Origin: Didymella arachidicola
Taxonomy: Eukaryota; Ascomycota; Dothideomycetes; Pleosporales; Didymellaceae
Length of the DNA stretch: 64,000 nucleotides
Assembly: GCA_016630955.3 (NCBI GenBank)
Contig: CM049990.2
Coordinates: forward strand, 1,364,001-1,428,000
Reading direction: 5' to 3'
Below are positions 54,919 through 64,000 of this stretch, one piece after another; the stretch's first letter is position 1; each line of letters begins with the position of its first letter. The position numbers and the translations under genes are program-made. Under the pieces are notes generated by a model, which ran no database searches, was not told the DNA's origin, and was given only the letters and a program-made list of their open reading frames with translations.

Positions 54919-55984
54919 ATGCCTCACGACCACTCAGAGCATGAGCAGACTCCGGAGCAGCTCCAGGTTCAATTCGAGCAGCTCGGTCTCCTTGAGTCGA
55001 AGTTTGATGATGCTGAGGATGAAGTCAGTAAGTAGTGCTATGGACTGTGTTCGCAGCAGGCACTGATAATTTCTAGTCCGCAAGACCGAAGAGATCAAGG
55101 CGCCCGTCTACAAGGAGCGCACTGAATTCGTCAAGAACATCCCTCACTTCTGGACACTAGTCTTCGAGCAATGTCCACAAGAGGTCGAAAACTTCATCCA
55201 GCCCTCCGACTCCGAGGTCTTCGCAGACTGCTTCGAGACTCTCGAGGTCTCCCGCTTCGAGCTCAACGACCCCAAGGGCTCGCCCAAGAGCTTCTCGCTC
55301 AAGTTCGGATTCTCCGAGAACGAGTGGTTCGAGAACAAGACATTGGAGAAGAAGTTCTGGTACCGCACCACCGAGGACTGGGAAGGCCTGGTCTCGGAGC
55401 CTGTCAAGATCAACTGGAAGAAGGGCAAGGATCTGACCGGCGGTCTCACAGACGCGGCCGTAAAGCTGCATCAGGCACGCATCAAGGTCGCAGACAGGAC
55501 AAAGGAGGTTGCGTTGCCGGAGTACAAGGAGCTATCGAAGAAGATCGAGACCTCCGCCGAAGCATCAGTGAGCTTCTTCGGCCTGTTCGCGTTTGTCTCC
55601 GGATACCGCTGGGTCAGTGCCGAGGAGTCTGAGAAGGAGGTTCAGAAGAACAAGGAGGCTATTGCTAAGCTCAGGAACGGTGAGAAGGTCGACGAGGAAG
55701 AGGACGAGGATGACGAGGATTCCATCGACTATCAGGAGACCGAGGTCTTCCCTGGCGGCGACGAGGTCGCTACCATCATTGCCGATGATATGTGGCCCAA
55801 CGCGCTCAAGTACTACAAGTCGACCTTTGAGCAAGATGAGTGGGACGACGAGGAGCTTTCTGAGCTGGATGTCGATATGGATGAGGACGATGAGTCGGGC
55901 GAGGAGGTCGATATCCGCGCGCTTGTTGGAAAGGGCAAGAAGGAGAAGGAGGAGCCGCCTTCGAAGAAGCAGCGCAAAGCTTAG
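54919..55984 (+). CDS. NAP-family histone chaperone, SET/Vps75 type, 338 aa
   Basis: Exons are 54919-55027 and 55077-55984 over a 49-nt intron (GTAAGT...CACTGATAAT...TCTAG), closing to 339 codons. The N-terminal helix is the NAP dimerisation coil (LGLLESKFDDAEDEVIRKTE...PVYKERTEFVKNIPHFWTLV), followed by the earmuff domain (FETLEVSRFELNDPKGSPKS, FSLKFGFSENEWFENKTLEK, KFWYRTTEDWEGLVSEPVKI, INWKKGKDLT, SFFGLFAFVSGYRWVSA). Two acidic blocks follow (EEEDEDDEDSIDYQETEVFP and DEWDDEELSELDVDMDEDDE) and a basic end, PPSKKQRKA, likely a nuclear signal. This ordering suits the SET/TAF-I, Vps75 and Ccp1 branch, not Nap1 itself. These proteins bind H3-H4 or CENP-A and may work with Rtt109. Exact orthology needs a tree. 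Confidence 0.9.
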
Positions 55985-57043
55985 AAAGTTTTGGTTGAAA
56001 ATCTGATCAATAGCTATGATATCCTAAAAGTTTTACAGGCGCACTGCCATCATGTACTCATGTCTAGAATCGCGTCTTCTGTTGTCACATCGGTGCATTC
56101 ACGTGCCTTTTGTTCATACTCACGCAAGCAGGAGCAGTTGTACGTTTTATGCGCGACCATCACGGTTCCAACATCACCGCTTCGCCTGCTGCACTTCACA
56201 GCAAAGACGCAGCGCCTCTTACAGTCGAATTGCAAGCCCGAACTCCGGCACTCGCCGACCACTACCTGAATCTACTCCCCGCTTCCTCCTCACCCTGCAA
56301 CACACGTGGGCAGACATTCCTTGCGGTGTGGTAAACTCACGAAATTTTCCTGCCTCATGACGCAAACCCACTTGCAGCCGCTATCTCGCGCGCCCCCATG
56401 CACGTCTGCGCTCCTTATCCGCCTCGAGGAAAATTTTCAGTTTCCAAGGGGTAATACGCGCCAACACGGTGTGGTACTGCAGTTTCGAAGGGGTAATCGT
56501 GTAGTTTCGAAGGGGTAATGGAGTGTAGTTTTGAAGGGGTAATAATTTGCTTGCTTTGGCGACGATAGAGGCTGATTGGCTTGATTAGCTCGCTAGCGCG
56601 TCGAGACGTCGTTTGGCCCAATTTCCTTCCTTTTGCGTGGTCGCATGGTGGGCCGGCCCGATCTGGAAACCTGCTGTTGATGCTTGCCTTGCGGCGGGTT
56701 GCGGTGGTGCGTGAGCAAGGCTAAGTTTACAGATTTAGCTGGGAAGGAAGACACTGGAGATCGCGATTTCGGACTGCTACTGTCGAATTATTCGAAAGTC
56801 TTGTGATCCTTGCGCTTTGTGCGGCTTGCAACGGTACCGACCATTTCTAACCGCAACTCGGGAAATTTTTGGGCAAGCGCAACGTGAGATCTTGACTCTC
56901 GAGTCTCGACCACGGATCTGTTATCAGGCATTCACCTTGCTGCCACACGTGCTGCGCAGTCTGCCGCCGTCTTCGACCGAAATTAACGCGTCTTGTGGTG
57001 AAAGAGATAGATTTGGATCGTGTGCTCGCGGCTCTTTTAGCGA
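55985..57043. other. Intergenic, about 1.06 kb with a short repeat array
   Basis: Contains the four-copy AAGGGGTAAT array at 56438-56543 and otherwise no coding pattern. Upstream half has CT-rich and mixed sequence; downstream part should be the asparaginase promoter. Confidence 0.55.
56438..56543 (+). repeat. Four-copy short repeat with core AAGGGGTAAT
   Basis: The core AAGGGGTAAT occurs at 56446-56455, 56488-56497, 56510-56519 and 56534-56543. Copies 2-4 extend leftward as G(T/C)AGTTT(C/T)GAAGGGGTAAT with spacing of 22 and 24 bases; copy 1 is CAGTTTCCAAGGGGTAAT. Each core holds AGGGG, the yeast stress-response element core. It may be a transcription-factor site array for the asparaginase promoter about 500 bases downstream, or a minisatellite relic; the sequence alone does not decide. 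Confidence 0.75.
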
Positions 57044-59112
57044 ATGCCAAACATGGAAGACAATGAGTTCTCGGAGCTGCAACTCCCCGAGTCACGGGTT
57101 TTGATTATCATCACAGGTAGGTGATATCTCGATAATATCGCATGATAGACAAGGCCGTGTTTGGAAGTCTGCACTTGTTGGCGGCCGTCTCGGTGAAGCA
57201 CAATCTCTCTGGACATCTGCTGATAGCATACAGGTGGAACAATATGCATGCGGAAGTCCAAAGATGGTCTTGTCCCCGCGAAGGGCTTCTTGAAATCAGG
57301 CCTTGCACCGCGGCCGGTATTCAACGATGGTTCTTACCCGGAACCATTGGAAATTGTTACAGATGCAACGGGCACACGCAAGGCCGTACAGAGCTTACGC
57401 ACACCGGTCAGCACCTATGACCGCCGTGTTAGGTACTGTGTTCTCGAGTTCGAGAAGCTGTTGGACAGCAGCTCAATCAATGCGCAAGACTGGGATCAGA
57501 TTGCGAGAACGGTGCAGAGAAACTATCAGCTCTTTGATGGCTTCGTCATTCTTCATGGTACAGACTCCTTGGCCTATACAGCAAGTGCGTTGAGCTTCAT
57601 GTTCCACAACTTGGGTAAGCCAGTTATCCTCACTGGCAGTCAGGCGCCCATGATGGAACTGCAAACCGATGCTCAAGACAACCTCCTGAATTCTCTTATC
57701 ATCGCCGGCCACTTCATGATCCCAGAAGTCTGCTTGTTTTTCAACTTCAAGCTCTTCCGAGGCAACAGGTCAAAAAAGATCTCAGCCGAGAGCTTTGATG
57801 CATTTGGCAGCCCTAACATGGTACCGCTGGCTACTGTGTCATCGACAAGGACAAACGTGCTTTGGCATCGTGTTCATCGATCAACAGATCTCCATCCGTT
57901 CAGCATACAAGAGAATTTGGACACAGCACACGTTGTCGTGCTCCGGGTCTTCCCTGGTATGACGCCCGCGATGGTGGATGCAGTACTCCATCTGGACGGC
58001 CTCAAGGGCCTTATCTTTGAGACATTCGGAGCCGGCAATGCACCAGCGGGACCAGACGGAGCTATGGTGCGCGTTCTTGGAGATGCAGTAAAGAGGGGGA
58101 TTGTGATAGTGAACGTGACACAGTGCCTGAGCGGCAACGTCAGCCCGACATACGCGCCTGCAACAATCCTAGGACGGGCCGGCGTTGTCTTTGGCCAGGA
58201 CCTGACCACAGAAGCGGCTCTCACTAAGCTTGCTTATCTGCTGTCCATACCGAATGCATCTCCTGCAGATGTTGCGAGGCAGATGATGATCTCCATTCGC
58301 GGCGAGCTGACCGAGGCGACACGGACACATTTTGAGCACCCTCAGAAAAGTGGTCTGATGACTCCAGAATTGACAAGTCTCACGGCTCTCGGGTATGCGA
58401 TCCAGAAGGGCGACCTACAAGAAACAAGGGATATCATCAGAAGCGAGCCTCGTTGGCTCCTGAATGACGCGGACTACCAAGGCTGTACCCCAGTTGTAAG
58501 TGACATGTCTCCAGTCAGCTTCCCCAGACCTATCTCCAAAATCGTTCGACCTGCCCGGGTAAGAGCGGAGGTGGAGCAGACCGCCTGTACCTGAGACTAT
58601 CTCTCACACCGGTGCCGGTATCGCAAAAGTCAAATGATAGCACTGCAGGCAATCTCAGGCTTCCCAAAACCACGGTCATTATCTCTGACAGAGAAGTGAC
58701 CCGTCGGCACGGGCAAGAGGTGAGCCAAACAGCTGCGAGCAACGTACCAGTTGGGCGGTAATTGCGGTGCAGTCGCTTATCTTTGCCCATCCACGCATCA
58801 GCAGTCCGGATCTGGAGCAACTTTGTTCCGGAATGACGTGCCTCTGCTGACACAATATGACAGCACCTCGCAGCGACATGTAACAATGTTGAGATACTTC
58901 GCGACTTTCTCGCTCAGGGAGCCTCGGTCCATCTGCGCAACCGTTCAGGCAACACCCCGCTTTTCTTGGCTGCGGCAGCAGGGTTGAGAGATCACGTACA
59001 GACGCTCATCAATGCCGGCGCACATCTTCACTCCGACGAGCTCAGTGCAGCAAAGCTGCATGCAGCGGAAGGCGACGGCAACGCTGAGGTCTGGCAGCTC
59101 GTCATTGGCTGA
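57044..59112 (+). CDS. L-asparaginase with C-terminal ankyrin repeats, 527 aa
   Basis: Hydrolyses asparagine to aspartate and ammonium; cytosolic type I-like enzyme. Exons are 57044-57116, 57234-58495 and 58864-59112; introns are 117 and 368 nt and the frames close to 528 codons. The first join makes VLIIITGGTICMRKSKDGLV, the N-terminal substrate Thr motif (GGT). Others are DGFVILHGTDSLAYTASALS (second Thr and catalytic Asp), ILTGSQAPMMELQTDAQDNL and FGAGNAPAGP. After about residue 395 come ankyrin units: LTALGYAIQKGDLQETRDII, DADYQGCTPV-HLAATCNNVE (across the last splice), GASVHLRNRSGNTPLFLAAA and LRDHVQTLINAGAHLHSDEL. The fusion is usual in fungal and metazoan cytosolic asparaginases. Retention of the last intron would end translation at 58594. 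NmrA is the next gene downstream. Confidence 0.93.
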
Positions 59113-60820
59113 AGAGTACGAGCGCGACATGCAAGCTGAGACTGCCCTCTGGAGGCGCTGGAAAATGACGAGGAGTTGTGGTTCTCTTGGGTGCGCAAGG
59201 AACTGATGTCGAACGCTGTGACTGACGCACGGTGTCCCAAGATGTCGCCATGTCTGGCGCAAGGTTGGCAGGGTTTGGTGACGCACTACTGGGATTCTGG
59301 CCGACTCGTGTTCAACGCCTTCAAGATTGAATCATGGCCGTTACGTGACGGTAACTCGAGGCGTGCTGTTATCGACGGCCCGCACGGTCGTCGTTGCGAG
59401 CTGAGATTGCGGGGATGGGTTAGTGAGCTCGTGGGGAAGGTGACTATTGCTTGCAAAATCGTACCTAGATAGCCTCGGAGGCGCTCCCGAAGTGCTCAAA
59501 GACAACTCCACAGGGTTGTGAGCATCACTCGGGCGCGCGAGACGCCGAGCGATGTCGTTCGGACCGTCCACCATCATGTCATGCCAAGCTTTGCTCTCCC
59601 TATAGCTGTGGAAATCTATTCCGGGGCCGCCAACACGGTGCTTCCACTCCTTGCCGCCGGCAGGTCAGCATGCTCGAGGCGCTTGATATCGGTCTGCTTC
59701 TCCGGTCCGCGCTTCCCTTGCGCGCATCAGCCTGTCCCTGGTTTTAGCGTGCTCCCCCGCATCATTGATCCATGCCTCCTCTCATCAATGTCCTAAACCC
59801 CTCTGGTTTGCATTGCGAGCAGAATTTTAGGTGGAGCCGACGTCCTCCAGCCTACCTAGCCTACCGAGATTCACAGCGTCTGCAGTGCGAGAGCGTGTAG
59901 TGCAGGCATCTTGCGCAGGCTCGGGGCCTGGGACATGATGTCTGCGTGCAGCGTGTCATTGGCCTGTCTCACGTCCAGGCGAATCCTTCAGAATTGTGCC
60001 ATCCAGGTCACGATCCAGAGTGGCAGAATCTGATAGATTGACTATCTAAGGCACGTTCCGCTCGGCTTGAGTGCTTGCTTAGCCTCACCGCCCCGATCAG
60101 GTGCTCACAGGAGGATATGTTGGCATGCTAAATGCATACTATTCGTCCCCATAGGTCAGCCATTAGGTAATTCTTCCCCAGCATCACAAATGACGACCCG
60201 AACCTGGCCCAAAAAGTCGCACAGCGACAGGATAGAATTTGCCTTTCTCCTGCATCTCCGACACGCGTCATGCCATCTGAGAACGTGGTGTTTAGTGTTC
60301 CTTTCTTTCTTAGCACCCATCGTGCCGGCATTGCTTCCCATCTGTACGGCAAAGCACACTAAGACTACCCTGCTTGCATACCCACACCATACGACATCCA
60401 CGACTCACGTGCAGTTCCTAGTCTGGCTATTAAAAGTTGATATCAAATCTCTTTGTGCGCCGCCAGTACGTTACTGCCAGCACGCCGAATTGCGGCATCT
60501 TTACACCGACCTGCCGCCGTAACCTCGAGGCTCTTGCAACCCTTACACTCACATCACCGCTTTTACTCCAGCTTGCCTGACAATACCTCGGATACTGCTA
60601 CCTCTTCTCGCCTAGCTGAGCACACCGTCTGTCGCAGACTAAGCTTGCCTGCGCTCTGTGGTACACCACTAACCTCAGCCCTTTGCTCCTTCCATCATCA
60701 TCATCACCACCACTGCATGCCACTTGACTTCAGACGTCAGTAAGAGAGATTGGGTTTTGTCGCCGTCCACACCAGACTCGGAGTTGCGGAATTTGTCCTC
60801 TCACATCCACCAAATTCCGA
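59113..60820. other. Intergenic, about 1.7 kb
   Basis: Between asparaginase and NmrA. Frames such as 59176-59472 and 60067-60522 lack any family features. A CATCATCATCACCACCACTG run near 60693-60715 is a small simple repeat. An optional upstream exon of NmrA (60717-60739) is possible; see that entry. Confidence 0.5.
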
Positions 60821-62137
60821 ATGCAAAGGACCGTCGTTACCATCAACAGCAATGGCCGCCAGTCGGCGAGCTTCATTCGGGTCGCGTCCGCGCTGGGGTG
60901 GCAGGTGCGCGCGCAGATGAGAGATCTCAACGGCGTGGTCGCGCAAGAGATATCTGAACTGGACAATGTCACCGTTTACCTCGGACGTCTGGAGGACCGC
61001 AAATTTCTGGACGATCTGTTCAAGGGCGCGCAGTGCGCGTTCATTAATACAACACACTGGGGCGACGAAGTTGCGATCGGTCGATCATTGGCCGACGCCG
61101 CGAAAAAGGCCGGGATACAACACTACATCTACTCGAGCATGCCAGATCACTCTGTCTTTGGCCAACCTTGGAGGTCACTACCACTATGGGCGCCCAAATT
61201 CACCATCGAGCAGTATATCCGCCAGATTGGGTTGCCTGCGACTTTTGTGTACTGCGGCATTTACCACAATAACTTCACTGGTCTTGATTTTCCCCTGTTC
61301 CGCATGGAGTGCCAGCACGATGGCAGTTTTATCTGGCAGGCACCATTCCACCCCGATATGCCACTTCCATGGCTCGATTCGGAGCACGATGTAGGACCTG
61401 CAATTTTCCAGCTATTTAAGGAAGGTCCACGCAAGTGGAACGGCAAGCGGTAAGCATCTTCTGCATCAGCATCCTTTCTCCACCCAAGACGCGATTCCCC
61501 ACAGTCGTTCGATCCTGCTGCGAGCCTCGCAGTTTCGGTTATTCATTGTGGCTCCACTTTGTCATACCATCTGCAATGATCTCAAGATTATGACCACAAG
61601 CTGATGAGATTACGTACTGACAGGCCCAGGGTCCCCCTAGCCTTTGCATCAATGACTCCGAAGGAAGTGTGCAAAGCATTCAGTCGAGGTCTCGGGAGAC
61701 TGGTCCGCTATAAGCGGGGTCCCGTGGTGATCAATGTGCCCACACCCATCGGCTACCGCGAGCATCTTTCCGCACTTGAGTACACGCTCGGAGAGAGAGG
61801 AGCTCCTTACTTTGGCCCCGACATCGAACCCGACTGTCCCAACGCAGCCCTGGAGCTTTGGGAAGGCAACCGATCCATGGAAGAGTATGCCCGAGAAGTG
61901 TTTCCTGTAGAAGAGGCCGCGAACGGCCTGACATGGATGGAAGAGGTAGAGACGCCACGCCGAGAGGTCGAACTCGACCTGCACAACGCGATCAACTGCT
62001 GACTACTGGACTTGTTTTCGCAGGGAGAAGTACAAGAGCAGTACCAGTACGCCAACGGCAGCGGCAACGTCAACGGCATCCACGGCATCCACGGCATCAG
62101 CGGTCTCGCCGACCAGCTCAACCAGGCTCGACTTTGA
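60821..62137 (+). CDS. nmrA: NmrA-type nitrogen metabolite repression regulator, ~354 aa
   Basis: Rossmann-fold, enzymatically silent SDR-like protein that represses the GATA factor AreA when ammonium or glutamine is plentiful. Exons are 60821-61449, 61624-61945 and 62024-62137. The N-terminus VVTINSNGRQSASFIRVASA is the NAD-binding strand (NxxGRQ in place of GxxGxxG, as in NmrA). Diagnostic blocks are FKGAQCAFINTTHWGDEVAI, GIQHYIYSSMPDHSVFGQPW, WAPKFTIEQYIRQIGLPATF, PWLDSEHDVGPAIFQLFKEG and MEEYAREVFPVEEAANGLTW. The last exon (GEVQEQYQYANGSGNVNGIH...LADQLNQARL) rests on an intron with weak donor GTAGAG but strong TGCTGAC and TTCGCAG; the alternative is no splice and a stop at 62002. A start exon at 60717-60739 spliced (GTAAGA...AAAG) to 60829 would give MPLDFRRQTVVTINSNG; also possible. 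Length equals the Aspergillus protein closely. Confidence 0.92.
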
Positions 62138-62779
62138 TATTCTCCACTCTGGTACTTTGTACCTTCCGCATTCGTTGGCGTCGAGCGACAGCATTGCAGC
62201 GGTGTCCTGGTAATATTTCTTATCTTCCCCACAGGAATCTCGAGGCCGTCAACGTACAGTAATGAGCGCGAGCGTTGAGAGAGAAAAGTGGAGCAGTATG
62301 CACATGACACGAAGGCTCGTGTGGCACAGATGCGGCAGTAGGGTTTCCTTGGGGCTTTGGCCTATCTTGCGTCCAGCATGGAGTTTTGGTTTGCGTTAAG
62401 CATGGGCGGAATACTTGCGGGATCTGCATTGCATGGAAAAGTTATTTCTGGTTTCTTACATACACGATGGAGCGACGGCCTTGCCTGGCACTGCACGCAG
62501 TATATGGGAGACCCCACACGGGTATCTTGCGGACGGACGGGTGTACAGGGACGGGAGCTAGGCACGAACAAAAGCAAAAGGAGAAACAAAATCGAAAAGT
62601 ACAGAATAAGATGAGAAGGAATCCAGTCTGTGAAAGTGCAATTGCTAAGAAGATCTGAATGTGACGTTCTCGACTTGCAAGATGTGGTCGTCCATCTGCA
62701 TGCGGGATGACTAAGCGCCACCTCCGAACCTCTCGAAACTTTGTCCATCACGACAGCCAACGACCAGCCCTCACGCCCA
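62138..62779. other. Intergenic, 640 bp
   Basis: 3' UTR of NmrA and promoter of bL19m. Minus-strand frame 62362-62952 has no features. Nothing else seen. Confidence 0.5.
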
Positions 62780-63735
62780 ATGTCCGCCGCGATCTCCTGC
62801 ACGAGGGCCGCGGCCCCGCGCCTCGCCATCCGCACACTACGATGCCAGCGGTTCGCCAGCATGCAGGCCGCCGAGGCCATCTCAGAGAACCGCGAAATAA
62901 TCATCGAGACGGCGCCTGTCGCCAAAGTCACGACGCCGACGCCCGCGCCCAAGACTCACAAGAATGTTAGAGCGCCGACGCTGGCTGAGCGCATGCACAA
63001 GGCGCTGTACCCGCAGCTGTACGCCAATGGGCAGCCGGCGGCGTGGCAGGTGTCCAAGGTGCGCAAGGCGAGCGAGAAGAAGCCCAGGAGTACGTCTGCC
63101 ATACACTCCCCCTTCACATGACATCGCTCAACTCGCCTCGGCGCCGAAATATTGCTGTGTACAAACCCCATACTAACGCCCTTGCAGACAAAACGCACGG
63201 CCTCCGCATCGTCGCCCCAGCCCCAGCAATCAAAAAGACCTGCCCAACCCCCCTCGCCACAATCACCGCCGCCTCGCTCAAACAACTCGACCCAACCGGC
63301 GCCCGCACCCGCCTCTTCGACAGACTGAACCCCGAGGCCGCCAAGCTGGGCGACATCCTGCTCGTGCGCCAGCGCACCGGCGATCCGTTCGCCGGCGTGT
63401 GCATCGACATCCGGCGCCGCGGCGTCGACACGGCGATCCTGCTGCGCGGCCAGCTGACGCGCGTCGGTGTCGAGATGTGGTACAAGGTGTACTCGCCGCT
63501 GGTGGAGGGGATCGAGGTGGTGCAGCGCGCGGCGAAGCGGGCCAGGCGGGCCAGGCTGACGTATATGCGCGATGTGAAGCATGATAGGGGGAGTGTGGAG
63601 AATGTGGTTAGGGTTTATTTGAGGCAGAAGGCGAGTCTGGGCGCGAGTGAGGGCAAGAAGAAGGGTGCGGAGAAGCAGAAGGCTATGCAGAGTGGGAAGA
63701 AGAAGGGGGGTAAGAAGGTCAACAATAGGAGGTAG
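62780..63735 (+). CDS. IMG1: Mitochondrial ribosomal protein bL19m, 285 aa
   Basis: Large-subunit mitoribosome protein of the bacterial L19 family. Exons are 62780-63089 and 63188-63735 over a 98-nt intron (GTACGT...CATACTAACG...TTGCAG); frames close to 286 codons. The N-terminus MSAAISCTRAAAPRLAIRTL is a mitochondrial presequence (Arg, Ala, Ser, no acids). The L19 core is LFDRLNPEAAKLGDILLVRQ, DPFAGVCIDIRRRGVDTAIL, RGQLTRVGVEMWYKVYSPLV and EGIEVVQRAAKRARRARLTY. A long basic tail (KKKGAEKQKAMQSGKKKGGK) extends past the bacterial length, as in other fungi. The ATG at 62780 is chosen because the frame has no earlier ATG. Exon 2 has more C+G than neighbours. Confidence 0.95.
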
Positions 63736-63914
63736 ATTGGGAGAAGGTGGTTTGTGAGGGAGCTTGTATCATATGTACACCAGTGTTGAACGAGATGATC
63801 TGGGGCATTCTAAATATCAACTGTTCTACGAGTCAAACTGATGAACGCCGGATATTTGAAACTCCACGACCGTTTCCCCTTACAGAACATACACCCCTCT
63901 CCCCCAAACTACCC

Positions 63915-64000
63915 CTACTGCGCACTCCTCCTCTTCTCCCCTTGCCCAACCTCCAACCTATACCCCTCAGCCCCCTTCTCCGTCTTCAAATCCTTCGCAT
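63915..64000 (-). CDS. C-terminal tail of a gene cut by the window end
   Basis: On the minus strand the frame AKDLKTEKGAEGYRLEVGQG followed by EKRRSAQ and a TAG (63917-63915) is open to the window edge. A charged, Lys/Glu-rich tail fits a protein end, and the position, convergent with bL19m, suits a gene end. It is only 27 codons, so this is weak. Confidence 0.35.
   Translation of the reverse strand, partial: AKDLKTEKGAEGYRLEVGQGEKRRSAQ

Noticed and set aside
59176..59472. 99-codon frame after the asparaginase stop
   Set aside because: Considered as an extra exon or relic gene, but no family pattern and no splice join to the ankyrin region was found.
1..64000. tRNA genes, CRISPR arrays, transposons
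   Set aside because: Scanning by eye for B-box-like words, repeated spacers and transposase motifs gave nothing firm; tRNAscan and a repeat search would be needed to exclude small cases.

Overview
The window looks like a gene-dense nuclear segment of a filamentous ascomycete (Pezizomycotina; Dothideomycetes would fit, but I cannot prove the class). The evidence is short introns of about 45-100 bases with GTRNGT donors, CTRAC/CTGAC branch sites and YAG acceptors, a HET-domain protein, NmrA, a PDR-type ABC transporter, an AA9 LPMO and a cellobiose dehydrogenase. There is no sign of bacterial operons, CRISPR arrays or intact transposons. Most gene models below were rebuilt by hand from splice sites and checked for reading-frame closure. 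Coordinates are genomic spans; exons are given in the evidence text.

Layout. 0-5.3 kb: 3' end of a PDR ABC transporter, a single-pass membrane protein of unknown role, Sar1 GTPase (minus, with a 2-base and a 12-base microexon) and TAF6 (minus). 5.3-8.1 kb: mostly non-coding, with one doubtful small gene. 8-18 kb: a DDX60-type Ski2-like helicase, a secreted GH28 rhamnogalacturonase and a HET-domain protein (minus). 18.7-25 kb: XRN1 (minus), divergent from the RbAp48/HAT2-type WD40 protein. 25.5-32.5 kb: dephospho-CoA kinase, a trypsin-like protease-like protein with a doubtful splice, a large low-complexity protein and a KEN-box nuclear-type protein. 33-36.2 kb: a cytochrome P450 and a tandem GFA-domain protein. 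36.2-38.1 kb: no gene seen. 38.1-46.5 kb: a SANT/Cys-rich protein, a PSI-like membrane protein and Pwp2 (all minus), then a Cdc3/AspB-type septin (plus). 47-53 kb: a small unknown protein, then an AA9 LPMO (minus) divergent from a cellobiose dehydrogenase (plus). 53-64 kb: an NTase-like protein (minus), a SET/Vps75-type NAP-family chaperone, L-asparaginase with a C-terminal ankyrin region, NmrA, mitochondrial bL19, and the tail of one more gene.

How the genes relate. Most are unlinked housekeeping genes: secretion (Sar1), transcription and chromatin (TAF6, HAT2, NAP family), RNA turnover and ribosome biogenesis (XRN1, Pwp2, bL19m) and septation (septin). Two neighbourhoods carry a functional message. 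First, CDH and AA9 LPMO form a head-to-head pair; CDH is an established electron donor to AA9 LPMOs, so the 1.4 kb between them may be a shared control region for oxidative cellulose cleavage. A secreted rhamnogalacturonase 33 kb away adds to the plant-wall degrading content. Second, L-asparaginase and the nitrogen repressor NmrA lie 1.7 kb apart on the same strand.

The most unusual structure is in Sar1. Its conserved N-terminus can only be assembled with canonical splice sites by including a two-nucleotide exon.
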